This document shows positions 1 to 8,890 of a stretch of DNA of 42,233 nt, piece after piece. Source of the stretch: Planctomycetota bacterium (GTDB lineage: Bacteria; Planctomycetota; Planctomycetia; Gemmatales; Gemmataceae). The notes under the pieces were generated by a model. That model was not told the DNA's origin. It worked only from the letters and a program-made list of their open reading frames with translations, and searched no databases. A program made the translations under genes and the position numbers. The stretch spans positions 1 to 42,233 of the forward strand of contig JACOUH010000184.1 in NCBI GenBank assembly GCA_016177925.1. The letters are read 5' to 3'. The stretch's first letter is position 1. Each line of letters opens with the position of its first letter.

Positions 1-2271
1 GCGGACATGGCCGAACAACTCGCGCCGCTTTAGCAGCCAGCCCGCCAGCCGGGCGTGGTCGGCGTCCCCGACGAGACGATCCGACGCCAGCCGTTCCAGC
101 GTGTCGAGGAAAAGACGCTGATAGCCTGCGGCGAGCGCTTCGGGAGAACGGGCGGCGTCACCGGAGAGCAGACGGAGCAGGGCGGCGTTGGGACGGTCGA
201 GCGAGCCGGGGACGCTGTCGGCCTGTACGACCATCGCGAGGGCGAAGTCAGCGCCGTCGGCGGGCGTGAACTCGACGTGAGCCGGCAGTCCCTTGTAGCG
301 AGCCAGGTCATGGGTGACCCAGCGGAATCGCTCGCCCGCCTCGATCGGCAGGATGAGTTGGCCGTGCAGCGGGCCGTTAATCATGACATGCTGGCTGACG
401 GCGGCATAGGCGCGCCCGCGGCCGCGCACCAGGTAGAAGACTTTCCCTCTCGTGATAGTGAAGCTTGGCGTGCGGAGCGTGCGGCCGGCAGCCATGAACC
501 CGCCCAGGGCGCCCGGGTCGTTCTCGGCGCCGGCAGCGGGCCTCAGCGCGTCCCAGGTCGGGTCTTTCTCGGCGGCGCCACGGTCGCAGATTGGCGCGAT
601 CGGATTCTGTGTCTTGGCACCGAGTCGCACGTCGCCGGGACGCACGGGCCCGGGACCGAAGCTCACGCCATCCGGCATCCAGTCGGCGCCAGCCTTGCCG
701 TAGTCGAGTACCACCTCGGCGCTTCTCAGCGCTGTGGCGGCCTGGGCCTCCTGCTTCCACCAGCTGTCGACCAGCGCCGCGGTCCTCTGCTTCGGCTCCT
801 TCACCGCGGCGGTCTTCGCCCAGGCGTGCAGCGGGTCGGTTTCGTCCTTCGCGGCGGCGAGCAGGTGGTCGACCCATCGCCCCAGCAGGTCGGCGTCGAG
901 CTTGCCAGGCACACCAGCGGGCCGGGTCTGAATCGCCTCGCGGGCCGCCAGGAGATACTCGGCGAGATGCTCCACGGAAGGGCGGAGGGCGTCGGCAAGA
1001 GCGCGCTGGAGAGGCCCGCGAGCCCGCTCGCGCAGCCGCCACAGGTCCGCCGCCACCCGGCGGTTGTGCTCCATCGAGTCGAAGCGGGCCAGCCGATAGC
1101 TGCTGCTGGCGAGGAAGCCGAACAGGGCGTAGTAGTCGTTCGTCGAGATGGCGTCGAACTTGTGGTCGTGGCAGCGGGCACACGCGACGGTCAGACCAAG
1201 GAACGTCTTGGTCATCACGTCGAGACGGTTGTCGAAGCGGTCGGCCTGGTCCTGGCGGATGTCGACGGGCGAATGGACCTCCTCGCCGAGGAACCAGAAG
1301 CCGGTGCCGAGGATCGACTCGTTGAATCCCTGGACTGCATGCAGCCGCGGTTTCTCCAGCAGGTCGCCGGCAAGGTGCTCGACAACGAACTGGTTGTACG
1401 GCACGTCGTCGTTGAAGGCACGGAGGACGTAGTCGCGGTATTGATGAGCGTTGGGAATGTTCGGGTCGAACTCGTGCCCGCGCGTCTCGCCGTAGCGGAC
1501 CAGGTCGAGCCAGTGGCGGCCCCAGCGCTCCCCGAAGTGCGGCGAGGCGAGCAGTCGATCAATCACCTTCTCAACGGCGTCGGGCGACTTGTCGCGGACA
1601 AACGCCTCGGCCTCCGCGGCCGGCGGAGGGAGCCCGACCAGGTCAAACCAGGCGCGGCGGAGGAGCGTGCGGCGGTCGGCGGAGGGAGCCGGGGACAGAC
1701 CTTTTTCCTCCAGTTTCGCCAACAGGAAGCGGTCGGCGGGGGAGCGCGGCCACGCGCTGTCACGGACGGCCGGCGGCGTCTGCGGCCGGACCGGCTGCCA
1801 GGCCCAGTGTTCGCGCTTGCGTTTTTGGAGGTCGAAGTGCTCCTTGCCGGTCGACCTTGGCGCGTCGCCGGCCGGCCACGGGGCACCCATCCGGACCCAG
1901 GCGACGAGGTCGAAGACGACGGCGTCGGGCAACCTGCCCCGGGGCGGCATGCGTAGGTCGACGTTGCCGTAGCGGACGGCCTCGATGAACCGGCTTCTGT
2001 CCGGCTGTCCGGGCACGAGGACGGGCCCGTTGTCACCGCCCGTGAGGAGGCCGCCGCGGCTGTCGAGCAGCAGCCCGCCGCGTACTTTCTTCGCCTGGGT
2101 CGAGTGGCACTGGAAGCAATGTTCAGCGAGGACCGGCCGCACCTTCTTCTCGAAGAATTCGAGGACAGCCGCATCGGGCATGTCCTTGTTCGCCGCGGCG
2201 GGCCCCGCCGCAAGGCTGAGGCACAGGACCACGGCCGCGGCGGCCATTCCTTGCTGTGCGTGCGCTCTCAT
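1..2271 (-). CDS. Planctomycete cytochrome-type DUF1549 (PSCyt1/PSCyt2) surface protein, C-terminus beyond window edge
   Basis: Reading leftwards from ATG at 2271, the frame stays open for 757 codons and runs off the window, so the C-terminal DUF1553 (PSD1) part is not seen. An N-terminal Sec signal peptide (MRAHAQQGMAAAAVVLCLSL...AGPAAA) is followed by a c-type cytochrome-like PSCyt1 domain with HCFQCH at about residues 51-56 and the typical DLVAWVRMGAPWP end. A DUF1549 region follows, with DRLLASPHFGERWGRHWLDL near residue 240 and a second haem-type motif CARCHDH near 365. The family is abundant in planctomycetes, exported, and of unproven biochemical role; oxidative polymer breakdown is often suggested. 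Family assignment is firm, function unknown. Confidence 0.9.
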   Translation of the reverse strand, partial: MRAHAQQGMAAAAVVLCLSLAAGPAAANKDMPDAAVLEFFEKKVRPVLAEHCFQCHSTQAKKVRGGLLLDSRGGLLTGGDNGPVLVPGQPDRSRFIEAVRYGNVDLRMPPRGRLPDAVVFDLVAWVRMGAPWPAGDAPRSTGKEHFDLQKRKREHWAWQPVRPQTPPAVRDSAWPRSPADRFLLAKLEEKGLSPAPSADRRTLLRRAWFDLVGLPPPAAEAEAFVRDKSPDAVEKVIDRLLASPHFGERWGRHWLDLVRYGETRGHEFDPNIPNAHQYRDYVLRAFNDDVPYNQFVVEHLAGDLLEKPRLHAVQGFNESILGTGFWFLGEEVHSPVDIRQDQADRFDNRLDVMTKTFLGLTVACARCHDHKFDAISTNDYYALFGFLASSSYRLARFDSMEHNRRVAADLWRLRERARGPLQRALADALRPSVEHLAEYLLAAREAIQTRPAGVPGKLDADLLGRWVDHLLAAAKDETDPLHAWAKTAAVKEPKQRTAALVDSWWKQEAQAATALRSAEVVLDYGKAGADWMPDGVSFGPGPVRPGDVRLGAKTQNPIAPICDRGAAEKDPTWDALRPAAGAENDPGALGGFMAAGRTLRTPSFTITRGKVFYLVRGRGRAYAAVSQHVMINGPLHGQLILPIEAGERFRWVTHDLARYKGLPAHVEFTPADGADFALAMVVQADSVPGSLDRPNAALLRLLSGDAARSPEALAAGYQRLFLDTLERLASDRLVGDADHARLAGWLLKRRELFGHVR

Positions 2272-2575
2272 CGTCCGGCCCAAAGCTGCGGAGAGGCCTG
2301 CACGTGGGCGACGTGCGGCCCGAACAGTCACGCGGGGCGGGGCCCCCTGGCGGCCTCTGCCGCCGAAAGAGCGGGGGGGAGGGTTCGGCCATCATTCCCT
2401 ATCCATGGTAGCGGGGCACAACGTCGCCTGCAAAGGAGTCTGCAGAAGGCGTTCCGAGTTTGGGCGCGCCGCCGGTCCATTCAGCGGAATAAACCCCGCC
2501 GCTGCCCGAAGGTGTTCTGCGATAACTCCGAAAGGTTATCCCCGGTCGAGGAAGTGGTGGTTAAACGCGGGGCCG
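2272..2575. other. Intergenic region between two leftward genes
   Basis: About 300 bp upstream of the cytochrome-type gene and downstream of the esterase stop. The only structure I see is a short hairpin, GATAAC/GTTATC around TCCGAAAG at 2521-2540. It has no T-tract, so it is not a convincing terminator. No coding potential or clear promoter was recognised. Confidence 0.4.
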
Positions 2576-3658
2576 TCATTCGCCGTGCGGCACCGACAGC
2601 GGCGGGCTGTACGGGGCCAGGCGCGGGGCGAGCCAGTCGACGGCATCATCGAAGAAGCCCAGCGCCGTCGAGCGGTTGTGCTTGCCCTTGGGGTCGACAC
2701 GGGTTGTCACCGTCAGGCCACGACAGCGGGCAACGTACAGAAAGCTCTCGATTTGCGCGTCGAGGTTGAACTGGTCCTTCTTGCCGTAGGCGACGAACAG
2801 CTCCAGTTCGCCCTCTTTCAGATCGTACAGGTCGAGCAACTCGACCGGGTTCTCGTGAGCGACCAATTCAACCGTGTTGGGGTCGTTGCCGTACAGCGGC
2901 CGGATGACCTGCCCCATGCGTATGGGGACGCCGTAGAATCGGGCGACCACCTCGCGGCGGCGGCTGAAGTCCGTGCGCCAACCCCAGCAGTCGGGGTCGA
3001 AGTTGGCCAGGTAGCGGTTGCGGCAGTCGACCCAGCGCGTGTTCAAGGGCGGGAAGATGCCGAGGACGACGCCGATACGATCGCGATATTTGATGCCCTT
3101 GTTGTAGGCGGCACCGGCACCCATCGAGACACCGGCCATCACGTGCGCCTCGCGCTCGGGGCGGATCGGGAAGTACACGTGCAGGACATTCCAAACGTCG
3201 CCCATCAGGTAGTCCTCGAACGCCCCCGCCGTCGAGTTGAGGTAGAAGCTGCCGGCGCTGAACAGGCACGCCCTCCCCTTGAAGCTGCCGTCGGGGGCGG
3301 CGATGATCACCGGCGGGAGCTTGCCGCAGGCGATGGCCTGGTCCAGGGGCGGCACCACGTCGCGCAGGAAGGAGAGCTCGTCCTGGGCGAAGCCGTGCAG
3401 CCAGATCACTAGCGGATAGCGCTGACAGGGGTCGAAGCCGGGCGGCAGGTAGACGTAGACGTCGCGCCGTTGGCCAAGGGCAGGCGACCAGAGGCGGTTG
3501 TCCGCGCCGTGGTTGTGCGTAAAGTCAAGGACCTGGCCAGCGAGACGATTGTTGACGCGGTTCAGGGCGAGGCGGTCGCGGATCGGGTTGGCCCCGGCCC
3601 GCGAACACGGCAGGATCAGCAGGACGAGGAGGAAGGGCCAGCGGGAACGCGGACTCAT
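2576..3658 (-). CDS. Secreted alpha/beta-hydrolase, putative esterase (esterase D/PF00756-like)
   Basis: The protein has 360 residues. I chose ATG 3658 (MSPRSRWPFLLVLLILPCSRA, a signal peptide) rather than the open extension to 3736, because the extension (MGQASSLP...) is only a translation of the palindrome at 3683-3736. After the signal come YPLVIWLHGFAQDELSF (oxyanion-side HG motif), a nucleophile elbow GVSMGAGAAYNKG and a late histidine (GKHNRSTALGF), the order expected of a Ser-Asp/Glu-His hydrolase. Family members act on feruloyl, acetyl-xylan or S-formylglutathione esters; the substrate here cannot be told. It is probably exported. The start lies only 25 bp from the palindrome. Confidence 0.85.
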   Translation of the reverse strand: MSPRSRWPFLLVLLILPCSRAGANPIRDRLALNRVNNRLAGQVLDFTHNHGADNRLWSPALGQRRDVYVYLPPGFDPCQRYPLVIWLHGFAQDELSFLRDVVPPLDQAIACGKLPPVIIAAPDGSFKGRACLFSAGSFYLNSTAGAFEDYLMGDVWNVLHVYFPIRPEREAHVMAGVSMGAGAAYNKGIKYRDRIGVVLGIFPPLNTRWVDCRNRYLANFDPDCWGWRTDFSRRREVVARFYGVPIRMGQVIRPLYGNDPNTVELVAHENPVELLDLYDLKEGELELFVAYGKKDQFNLDAQIESFLYVARCRGLTVTTRVDPKGKHNRSTALGFFDDAVDWLAPRLAPYSPPLSVPHGE

Positions 3659-4000
3659 CGGCGTGCCTCGTGGGGTGCTGCGGTGGGGCAGGCTTCCAGC
3701 CTGCCGAAGCGGAGGCAGGCTGGAAGCCTGCCCCACGTTTTGTCGACATTTCCCGGGCGTCCGTCTGAGAGGCCCTTACCTGTCCTGCCCGCCCCACCCG
3801 TCCGGCATGGCGGGAGACGCGCGCTTTCGCGATTCTTGCCGCGGCGGGGGTTGTGACGGGGATAGAGGCTGCGCGTGTCCTGTACGCCCTGCGTGGCAGG
3901 GGCGGGGACAGAAAGAGACGCCGGGACCATTTTCGTTTGACAACCGGCCCCCGCGCGCTTTCCAATCAACCGGAGAGAGTTGTCCGCAGGAGAGGAGGCG
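3659..4000. other. Divergent intergenic region between esterase and STAS gene
   Basis: It holds the palindrome at 3683-3736 and, nearer the rightward gene, a TTGACA hexamer at 3937-3942. Seventeen bases further on the match to a -10 box is poor (TTCCAA), so a promoter is only possible. No small gene was recognised. Confidence 0.4.
3683..3736. repeat. Palindromic element, GTGGGGCAGG family
   Basis: The arms are gtggggcaggcttccagcc and its exact complement, ending in gcctgccccac, around a short loop. The same arms recur at 17169-17221, and diverged versions occur at 14614-14670 and inside a gene at 35800-35859. There is no T-tract, so it is not a standard terminator. Confidence 0.9.
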
Positions 4001-4345
4001 ATGGCTATGGAATTGTTGGTGGAAAAGGCGGGTGACGTGACCGTCGTGGTGCCCAAGGCGGAATTCCTCGACGCCAACACCAGCCGGGAGTTCAAGGACG
4101 AGTTGCCCCAGGCGCTGGGCGAGGGCGGCAAGGTCGTCCTCGACCTGCGGTACGTCCAGTTCATGGACAGTGGGGGCTGCGGGGCGGTGCTCGCCGTGCT
4201 GAAGAAGCTCAAGGCGAGCGGTGGCGATTTGAAGATCTGCTGTGTCACCAATCCCGTCCGCGCGCTGTTTGACCTCGTCCGCATGCAGCGGATCATCGAG
4301 GTCTTCAAGACGCGCGAGGAAGCGGTCGCCGCCCTGGGAAAATGA
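4001..4345 (+). CDS. STAS-domain anti-sigma factor antagonist
   Basis: A single STAS domain of 114 residues, the normal size for SpoIIAA/RsbV-type proteins. ATG 4001 is preferred over a TTG at 3980 because a strong AGGAGAGGAGG ribosome-binding site precedes it. The hallmark segment VVLDLRYVQFMDSGGCGAVL contains the DSGG motif whose serine is the usual phosphorylation site. Such proteins release a sigma factor by binding its anti-sigma kinase when dephosphorylated, or act as scaffolds in stressosome-like systems. No partner kinase or sigma factor lies next to it, so the target is unknown. It stands alone between oppositely directed genes. Confidence 0.85.
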   Translation: MAMELLVEKAGDVTVVVPKAEFLDANTSREFKDELPQALGEGGKVVLDLRYVQFMDSGGCGAVLAVLKKLKASGGDLKICCVTNPVRALFDLVRMQRIIEVFKTREEAVAALGK

Positions 4346-4353
4346 GCGCCCAA

Positions 4354-4410
4354 ATTAGCCCGACGCGCAAGCGAGGAAACCGTCGAACCTCGCTTGCGCG
4401 TCGGGCTAAT
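4354..4410. repeat. Palindromic element, TTAGCCCGACGCGC family
   Basis: The arms are attagcccgacgcgcaagcg and its complement ending cgcttgcgcgtcgggctaat, with a short A/C-rich loop. It sits between the convergent STAS and oxidoreductase genes, both of which have their own stops just outside it. Family members: 8713-8768, 23311-23367, 32259-32315, 34930-34984, 37914-37969. Confidence 0.92.
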
Positions 4411-4417
4411 CAGGGAC

Positions 4418-5863
4418 TCACACCGACGCGGGCACCTCGAAGCCTTTCCGGTACGGGCGCGTCAGCAGCGCGTCGGCCTGTTTGTCGCCGACGAAGACTT
4501 CCTTGGTCGGGTCGACGCGCAGCCGCCGGCCGATCTGGTACTGGACCTTGTCGATCGGCAAGCCGTTCGCCTTCAGATGCTGCTGCGTCCGCTCCAGCGT
4601 CTCGGCCGCGGCCTTGTCGTCCTCGAAGAGGGCCTTGGTCTTGTCGAACTGCTTCGTCGAGCCCAGGCGGTAGCTGAGGTTGCCGAGATGGCACAGGGCG
4701 CTGGACAGGTGCCCCTCGAGGATGTCGCCGTGGAGCAGTTCCGGCTTGCGGCTGCGCACCGCCTGGACGAAGTTGCCGAAGTGGTCGCCGCCGCCCGAGA
4801 AGTGTGCCACGACCTCGCCGTTGGGCGAAAAGGCTGTCGCCTTCTCGTAATCGTGGATGACGAGGTAGCCGTCACTGCAGTGGAAGATGTTGCCGACCTT
4901 GGCGCCCTTGTAGTCCTTGGTCAGCAGGCCGCGCACCTCGAAGATCAACTCGCTGTCGCCGTAGTCGAAGACGCAAATCTGCGTGTTGGCCGTCTGCCCG
5001 TCGTCGACGTAGCCGAAGCGGCCGCCGACACTGAGGGCCCCGCCGCTCAACTCGTTCTTGCCCAGGCCCCAGCGGGCGACGTCCATCTGATGGATGCCCT
5101 GGTTACCCAGGTCGCCGTTGCCGTAGTCCCAGATCCAGTGCCAGTCGTAGTGCAGGTTCTTGCGCATCAGCGGGCCGTCCGGGGCCGGTCCGCACCACAG
5201 GTTGTAGTCGACCGTCTTCGGGATCGGCCGGGGGCCCTGCACCTTGCCAATGCTACCGCGCAGCTTGTAGCACAGGCCGCGGGCGACGCGCACCTTGCCC
5301 AGCTTGCCGGCGTGGAGGAATGCGATGGCGTCCCGAATGCCCTTGTGGCTGCGAATCTGCGTGCCGGCCTGGCAGATGCGGCCATACTTGCGGGCTGACT
5401 CGACGAGGCGCCGGCCCTCGCTGACGTTGTGGCTGACCGGCTTCTCGACGTAGACGTCCTTGCCGTTCTGGATGGCCCAGATTGCCATCAGCGAGTGCCA
5501 GTGGTTCGGCGTCGCGATCGAGACGATGTCGATGTCCTTGTCCTCGATGACTTTGCGGACATCCTGCACAAAGCGCGGCTCCTGCCCTTGCGCCTTGGCG
5601 ACGGCGCGCATGGCATTGCCGATGACGGCGCTGTCGGCGTCGCAGAGGGTGGTGACGACGCAGCCGTGCCTATTGGCGAAGCCGCCTACGTGACTCAGGC
5701 CACGGCCGCGCACGCCGACGACGGCGACGCGCAGGGTGTCGGCATTGCCCTTGCGCGCGGCGACCGGGGCGGCCTCGGCCTCGCCGCCGGTAGCGGTGCC
5801 GGCCAGGACAGCGCCCAGCAGCGCGGAGTCACGGAGAAAATCACGCCGGTTGATCGAACGCAT
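4418..5863 (-). CDS. Tat-exported Gfo/Idh/MocA family oxidoreductase
   Basis: The protein has 481 residues. ATG 5863 is chosen because AGGAGG precedes it and it gives a perfect Tat signal, MRSINRRDFLRDSALLGAVL; an open extension upstream adds nothing recognisable. The mature part starts with an NAD(P)-binding Rossmann strand (LRVAVVGVRGRG) and contains the EKPVSHNVSEGR segment with the catalytic-region lysine. A C-terminal Gfo/Idh/MocA alpha/beta domain follows (GNQGIHQMDVARWGLG...). Family members oxidise or isomerise sugars and inositols, and planctomycetes carry many Tat-exported paralogues thought to act on carbohydrates. The substrate is not predictable. Confidence 0.92.
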   Translation of the reverse strand: MRSINRRDFLRDSALLGAVLAGTATGGEAEAAPVAARKGNADTLRVAVVGVRGRGLSHVGGFANRHGCVVTTLCDADSAVIGNAMRAVAKAQGQEPRFVQDVRKVIEDKDIDIVSIATPNHWHSLMAIWAIQNGKDVYVEKPVSHNVSEGRRLVESARKYGRICQAGTQIRSHKGIRDAIAFLHAGKLGKVRVARGLCYKLRGSIGKVQGPRPIPKTVDYNLWCGPAPDGPLMRKNLHYDWHWIWDYGNGDLGNQGIHQMDVARWGLGKNELSGGALSVGGRFGYVDDGQTANTQICVFDYGDSELIFEVRGLLTKDYKGAKVGNIFHCSDGYLVIHDYEKATAFSPNGEVVAHFSGGGDHFGNFVQAVRSRKPELLHGDILEGHLSSALCHLGNLSYRLGSTKQFDKTKALFEDDKAAAETLERTQQHLKANGLPIDKVQYQIGRRLRVDPTKEVFVGDKQADALLTRPYRKGFEVPASV

Positions 5864-5958
5864 CCAGAAACCTCCTGCGAGAGCGGGGAGAGAGCGAGTA
5901 CCTATCGACACTGTAATCGTGCTCCCCGTCCGGGGTCAATCGCATGGCGGACGTTTCT

Positions 5959-5986
5959 GTAGCCGCATTCGCCAGAATGCGGCTAC
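5959..5986. repeat. Short palindrome overlapping helicase stop codon
   Basis: Twelve-base arms gtagccgcattc and gaatgcggctac flank GCCA. On the minus strand the right-hand edge reads ATG AAC CCG TAG, so the outermost TAG of the palindrome is the stop codon of the helicase gene. Confidence 0.85.
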
Positions 5987-8685
5987 GGGTTCATCAGGGA
6001 GGCGTGCAGTCGCAGAAGGACTTCTTCCGGGCTCTCCACGGGGTCGGCGACCTCCGTGGTGGCCTGTGTCCACGCCTCGACGAACGGGCTCGGCTGAGAC
6101 AGCCAGCGGCAGCGGACCGCCAGCCGGGGCAGTTCGTCGAGGTACGCCCGTGCCCCGGCGACATCGCACACGTCGGTGTGGACCTCTCGCTCGGCCTGGC
6201 GCAGCAGGACGAAGTCCGGACAGGAGGCACGCACCTGGTCGAACAGGCGCCGCTCGGCCCAGGCGGGACCGCCGACCCGGCGCCGCCGTCCGAGCGGGTG
6301 GCGGAGCAGCATCAGCCCGACCAGCGCCACGCGGCGGAACCGCTCGCGCAGCACCAGGCTGTCCGCCAGGCAGCGACGCAGGTCCTCCTCGAACTCCTTG
6401 ATCGACAGGAGAGTACGGAAGTCCTGCGGGGTGAGGTCGTCGGGCGTGTGAACCCAAAGGGCGAAGCCAAGATCGGCGACGACGGAAATGACCGGACGCG
6501 AGCATTTCCCGCGTCGCATCAGCCGCGCCGAGGCGACGCGGGCGAGGACGTCGTTGGCCTTGCGGTTGAGCGGCGTGTGGACATGGTAGTTCGCCCCGCC
6601 ACTGGTGCGGATCGCCTCGACCAGGCAGGTCGACGGATCGGGGACCTCGCTGAGAGCTTCCTGGCGCAGGAAATAGGCGACGAGGTCGTCGACCGCCGGA
6701 CCGTCCAGGGCGTACTCGGTCCGCAGCAGTTGCGCGAGAGCCGGGGGGTCGTCGCGCAGCGCCTCCCCGGCTCGACCGCGGAAGACGTACAGGCGACGGG
6801 CCAGCTCCGCCGACAGCGGCCAGCCGTCGCCACCCCAGACGGGAGTGCGCGGCCGGCCCGTCACCTCGACTACCATCAGCTCCGGCCCCCCGCTCCGTCG
6901 CGACCCGCTGTCGCGGGAGGGCCCCGAGCTGGCGCAGGGGCCCCGTCGTTCCAGGCGCCGATACTCCAGGCAGCGGCCGTCAAGCAGGAAGCGGTCGCCC
7001 GGCTGGAGTCGCTCCGCGAAGACCTCGTCGACATGGCCGATCGGAAGAGTGGTTGATGAGTGGGAAGTGGTCAAGGGATCTGCGACGGCTGGCGGAGGAA
7101 CTTCGAGGATCACGGGGCACGGCTCCTCGGCAAGGATCGTGCCCAGGTTGCGTCGCAGCAGCCGGGCGGTGCGCTCATCGAGCAGAGTGAAGCGATCGCT
7201 CTCCCAGTGCAGGCGTGAGGGCAGCCAGTCTGCCTCGCTTGCGGATCGACCGGAGAGATAATCGAGGCAGGCGTCGAAGTCGGCGCGGGACAGGTCGCGG
7301 TAGGGCCAGGCGCGGCGGACGAGGTGGAACGCCTCGTCGGCGGTCCAGGCGTGGGTCGCAGCCATGCCGAGCAGCTGCTGGCAGAGGACGTCGAGGGGAT
7401 GGGCCGGGACGCGCAGCGGCTCGCACTCGCGCAGGCGTCCCGACGCGCCGGTGACGGCCGCCTCGAGCAACTCGGCCGTCGTCGCTGTCAGCACCAGGCC
7501 GCGCCGCGGCCGGCCTGGACCGTGGCCGGCGCGGCCGACGCGCTGCAGCAGACGTACCACGTCGCCGGGCGGGTGGACCAGGACGACGAGATCGACGACG
7601 CCGACGTCGATGCCCAGCTCAAGGCTCGTGCTGCTGACCACGGCGCGGAGCCGCCCGCGCTTGAACTGGCGCTCGATGCGGCGACGACGACCGGGAGCCA
7701 GGGACGAATGGTGCGCGACGATCTGTCCGTCCCAGGCCGGCATCCGCCGCCGCAGCGCCCAGGCGAGGCGTTCCGCCAGGCCGCGCGTGTTGGTGAAGAT
7801 CAGGGTACTGCTGTGTGTCGCCAGTTCGGGCGATACCTCGTCGGCCAGCGTCCGCACGAACCCCTTGCCCGGCGGCAGCGGACGCAGCGTCAGCTCCAGG
7901 GGCGAGGCGTCGCCGACCGAGGCCAGCACGCAAGAACGCCCCGCGCCGACAAGGAAGCGCCCCGCCTCCGTCAACGGCGTCGACGTCGCCGACAGGCCAA
8001 TCCTCTGGAAAGATGAAGGATGAAGGATGAAGGATGAATCGGAACGGTTCTGGTTCATCCTTCCGCCTTCATCCTTCATCCTTTCTTCGAGTCGTTCCAG
8101 GCTCAGCATGAGGTCGGCGCCGCGCTTGCTGGCGGCGACGGCGTGGATCTCGTCGACGAGGACCCAGCGGAGCCCGCCGAAGAGGTCCCCGGCGCCGGGG
8201 TGCGTCAGCAGGAGGGCGAGGGTTTCCGGCGTCGTTAGCAGGATGTCCGGCGGGTCGGCCCAAAGGCGCTGACGTGCGGCCGCGGGCGTGTCGCCGGTCC
8301 GCAGGACCACGCGCGGCAGCGGTCGCGGCTCGGGGAGGAAGGGAAGCAGTCCCGCCAGGCAGGAGCGCAGGTTCTTGCGAACGTCGTTGCCAAGGGCCTT
8401 GAGCGGGGCGAGATAGAGACAGCGGACCGATGCGGTCGGCGGCCGAGTCAGCAACTCGCCGAGCAGGGGAGCGAAGGCGGCGAGGGTCTTGCCCGTGCCG
8501 GTCGGGGCGTTAAGCAGAAGGTTGCGACCGGCAGCGAGGACGGGCCAGGCGGCGCGCTGAGCCGCCGTCGGCCTGCCGAAGCGCTGCGCAAACCACGCCC
8601 GCACCGGGGTCGGCAAAGCGGACAGCGCTTTCTCGTCGGAGTTGCAGGGCGGGGCGATTTCCAGAAGGGCCTCGGTCGCTTCCAT
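5983..8685 (-). CDS. Lhr-like DEAD/DEAH-box ATP-dependent helicase with in-frame palindrome insertion
   Basis: About 900 residues from ATG 8685, preceded by GGACGG; a GTG at 8712 directly beside the upstream palindrome is the alternative. The superfamily 2 helicase motifs are in order: Walker A APTGTGKT, DEIH (VDEIHAV), SAT (GLSATSTP), motif V (SLELGIDVG) and motif VI (QRVGRAGH). A long Lhr-core C-terminal region follows, with NYHVHTPLNRKAND. Lhr proteins are 3'-5' DNA or RNA-DNA helicases linked to repair. Between DEIH and the SAT motif a palindrome at 8009-8084 is translated as a K/D/E/G/R/M-rich stretch followed by SSFILHPSSF, apparently an insertion. The stop codon lies inside another palindrome. 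Nucleic-acid role firm, exact substrate unknown. Confidence 0.9.
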   Translation of the reverse strand: MEATEALLEIAPPCNSDEKALSALPTPVRAWFAQRFGRPTAAQRAAWPVLAAGRNLLLNAPTGTGKTLAAFAPLLGELLTRPPTASVRCLYLAPLKALGNDVRKNLRSCLAGLLPFLPEPRPLPRVVLRTGDTPAAARQRLWADPPDILLTTPETLALLLTHPGAGDLFGGLRWVLVDEIHAVAASKRGADLMLSLERLEERMKDEGGRMNQNRSDSSFILHPSSFQRIGLSATSTPLTEAGRFLVGAGRSCVLASVGDASPLELTLRPLPPGKGFVRTLADEVSPELATHSSTLIFTNTRGLAERLAWALRRRMPAWDGQIVAHHSSLAPGRRRRIERQFKRGRLRAVVSSTSLELGIDVGVVDLVVLVHPPGDVVRLLQRVGRAGHGPGRPRRGLVLTATTAELLEAAVTGASGRLRECEPLRVPAHPLDVLCQQLLGMAATHAWTADEAFHLVRRAWPYRDLSRADFDACLDYLSGRSASEADWLPSRLHWESDRFTLLDERTARLLRRNLGTILAEEPCPVILEVPPPAVADPLTTSHSSTTLPIGHVDEVFAERLQPGDRFLLDGRCLEYRRLERRGPCASSGPSRDSGSRRSGGPELMVVEVTGRPRTPVWGGDGWPLSAELARRLYVFRGRAGEALRDDPPALAQLLRTEYALDGPAVDDLVAYFLRQEALSEVPDPSTCLVEAIRTSGGANYHVHTPLNRKANDVLARVASARLMRRGKCSRPVISVVADLGFALWVHTPDDLTPQDFRTLLSIKEFEEDLRRCLADSLVLRERFRRVALVGLMLLRHPLGRRRRVGGPAWAERRLFDQVRASCPDFVLLRQAEREVHTDVCDVAGARAYLDELPRLAVRCRWLSQPSPFVEAWTQATTEVADPVESPEEVLLRLHASLMNP
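8009..8084. repeat. Palindromic element AAGGATGAAGGATGAA family, inside helicase gene
   Basis: The left arm consists of aggatga repeats and the right arm is the complement (ttcatccttccgccttcatc...). On the minus strand the element is read in frame and adds roughly 25 residues (about 201-226) between helicase motifs II and III. A second copy is at 9740-9808. Confidence 0.88.
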
Positions 8686-8712
8686 ACGTTCCGTCCGGTG
8701 CGGTGCTGCCAC

Positions 8713-8768
8713 CTTAGCCCGACGGGCCAGCGAGGGTGAAGAGTCCCTCGCTTGCGCGTCGGGCTAAG
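8713..8768. repeat. Palindromic element, TTAGCCCGACG family
   Basis: Imperfect arms (cttagcccgacgggccagcg against cgcttgcgcgtcgggctaag) lie between the divergent helicase and mutM genes. The element touches the alternative GTG start of the helicase. Confidence 0.88.
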
Positions 8769-8890
8769 CACGAGGGCTAGTATACAAACAGATGGATACT
8801 GCGGCTTCGGAAGGGGATCGGCATAGAACCAGCCGTGGTTATCCCCTTATAATGGCGGCGATTCGTCGCCCGAATTGCTGCGGAGGGAAT

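Noticed and set aside
55..1956. Long rightward open frame opposite the cytochrome-type gene
   Set aside because: Composition is Arg/Gly/Val-rich with no domain. The minus strand carries clear PSCyt1/DUF1549 motifs. High GC makes antisense frames open.
4394..5398. Long rightward open frame opposite the Tat oxidoreductase
   Set aside because: Antisense shadow with repetitive Val/Ala/Asp/Leu composition. The oxidoreductase on the other strand has a ribosome-binding site, a Tat signal and a Rossmann motif.
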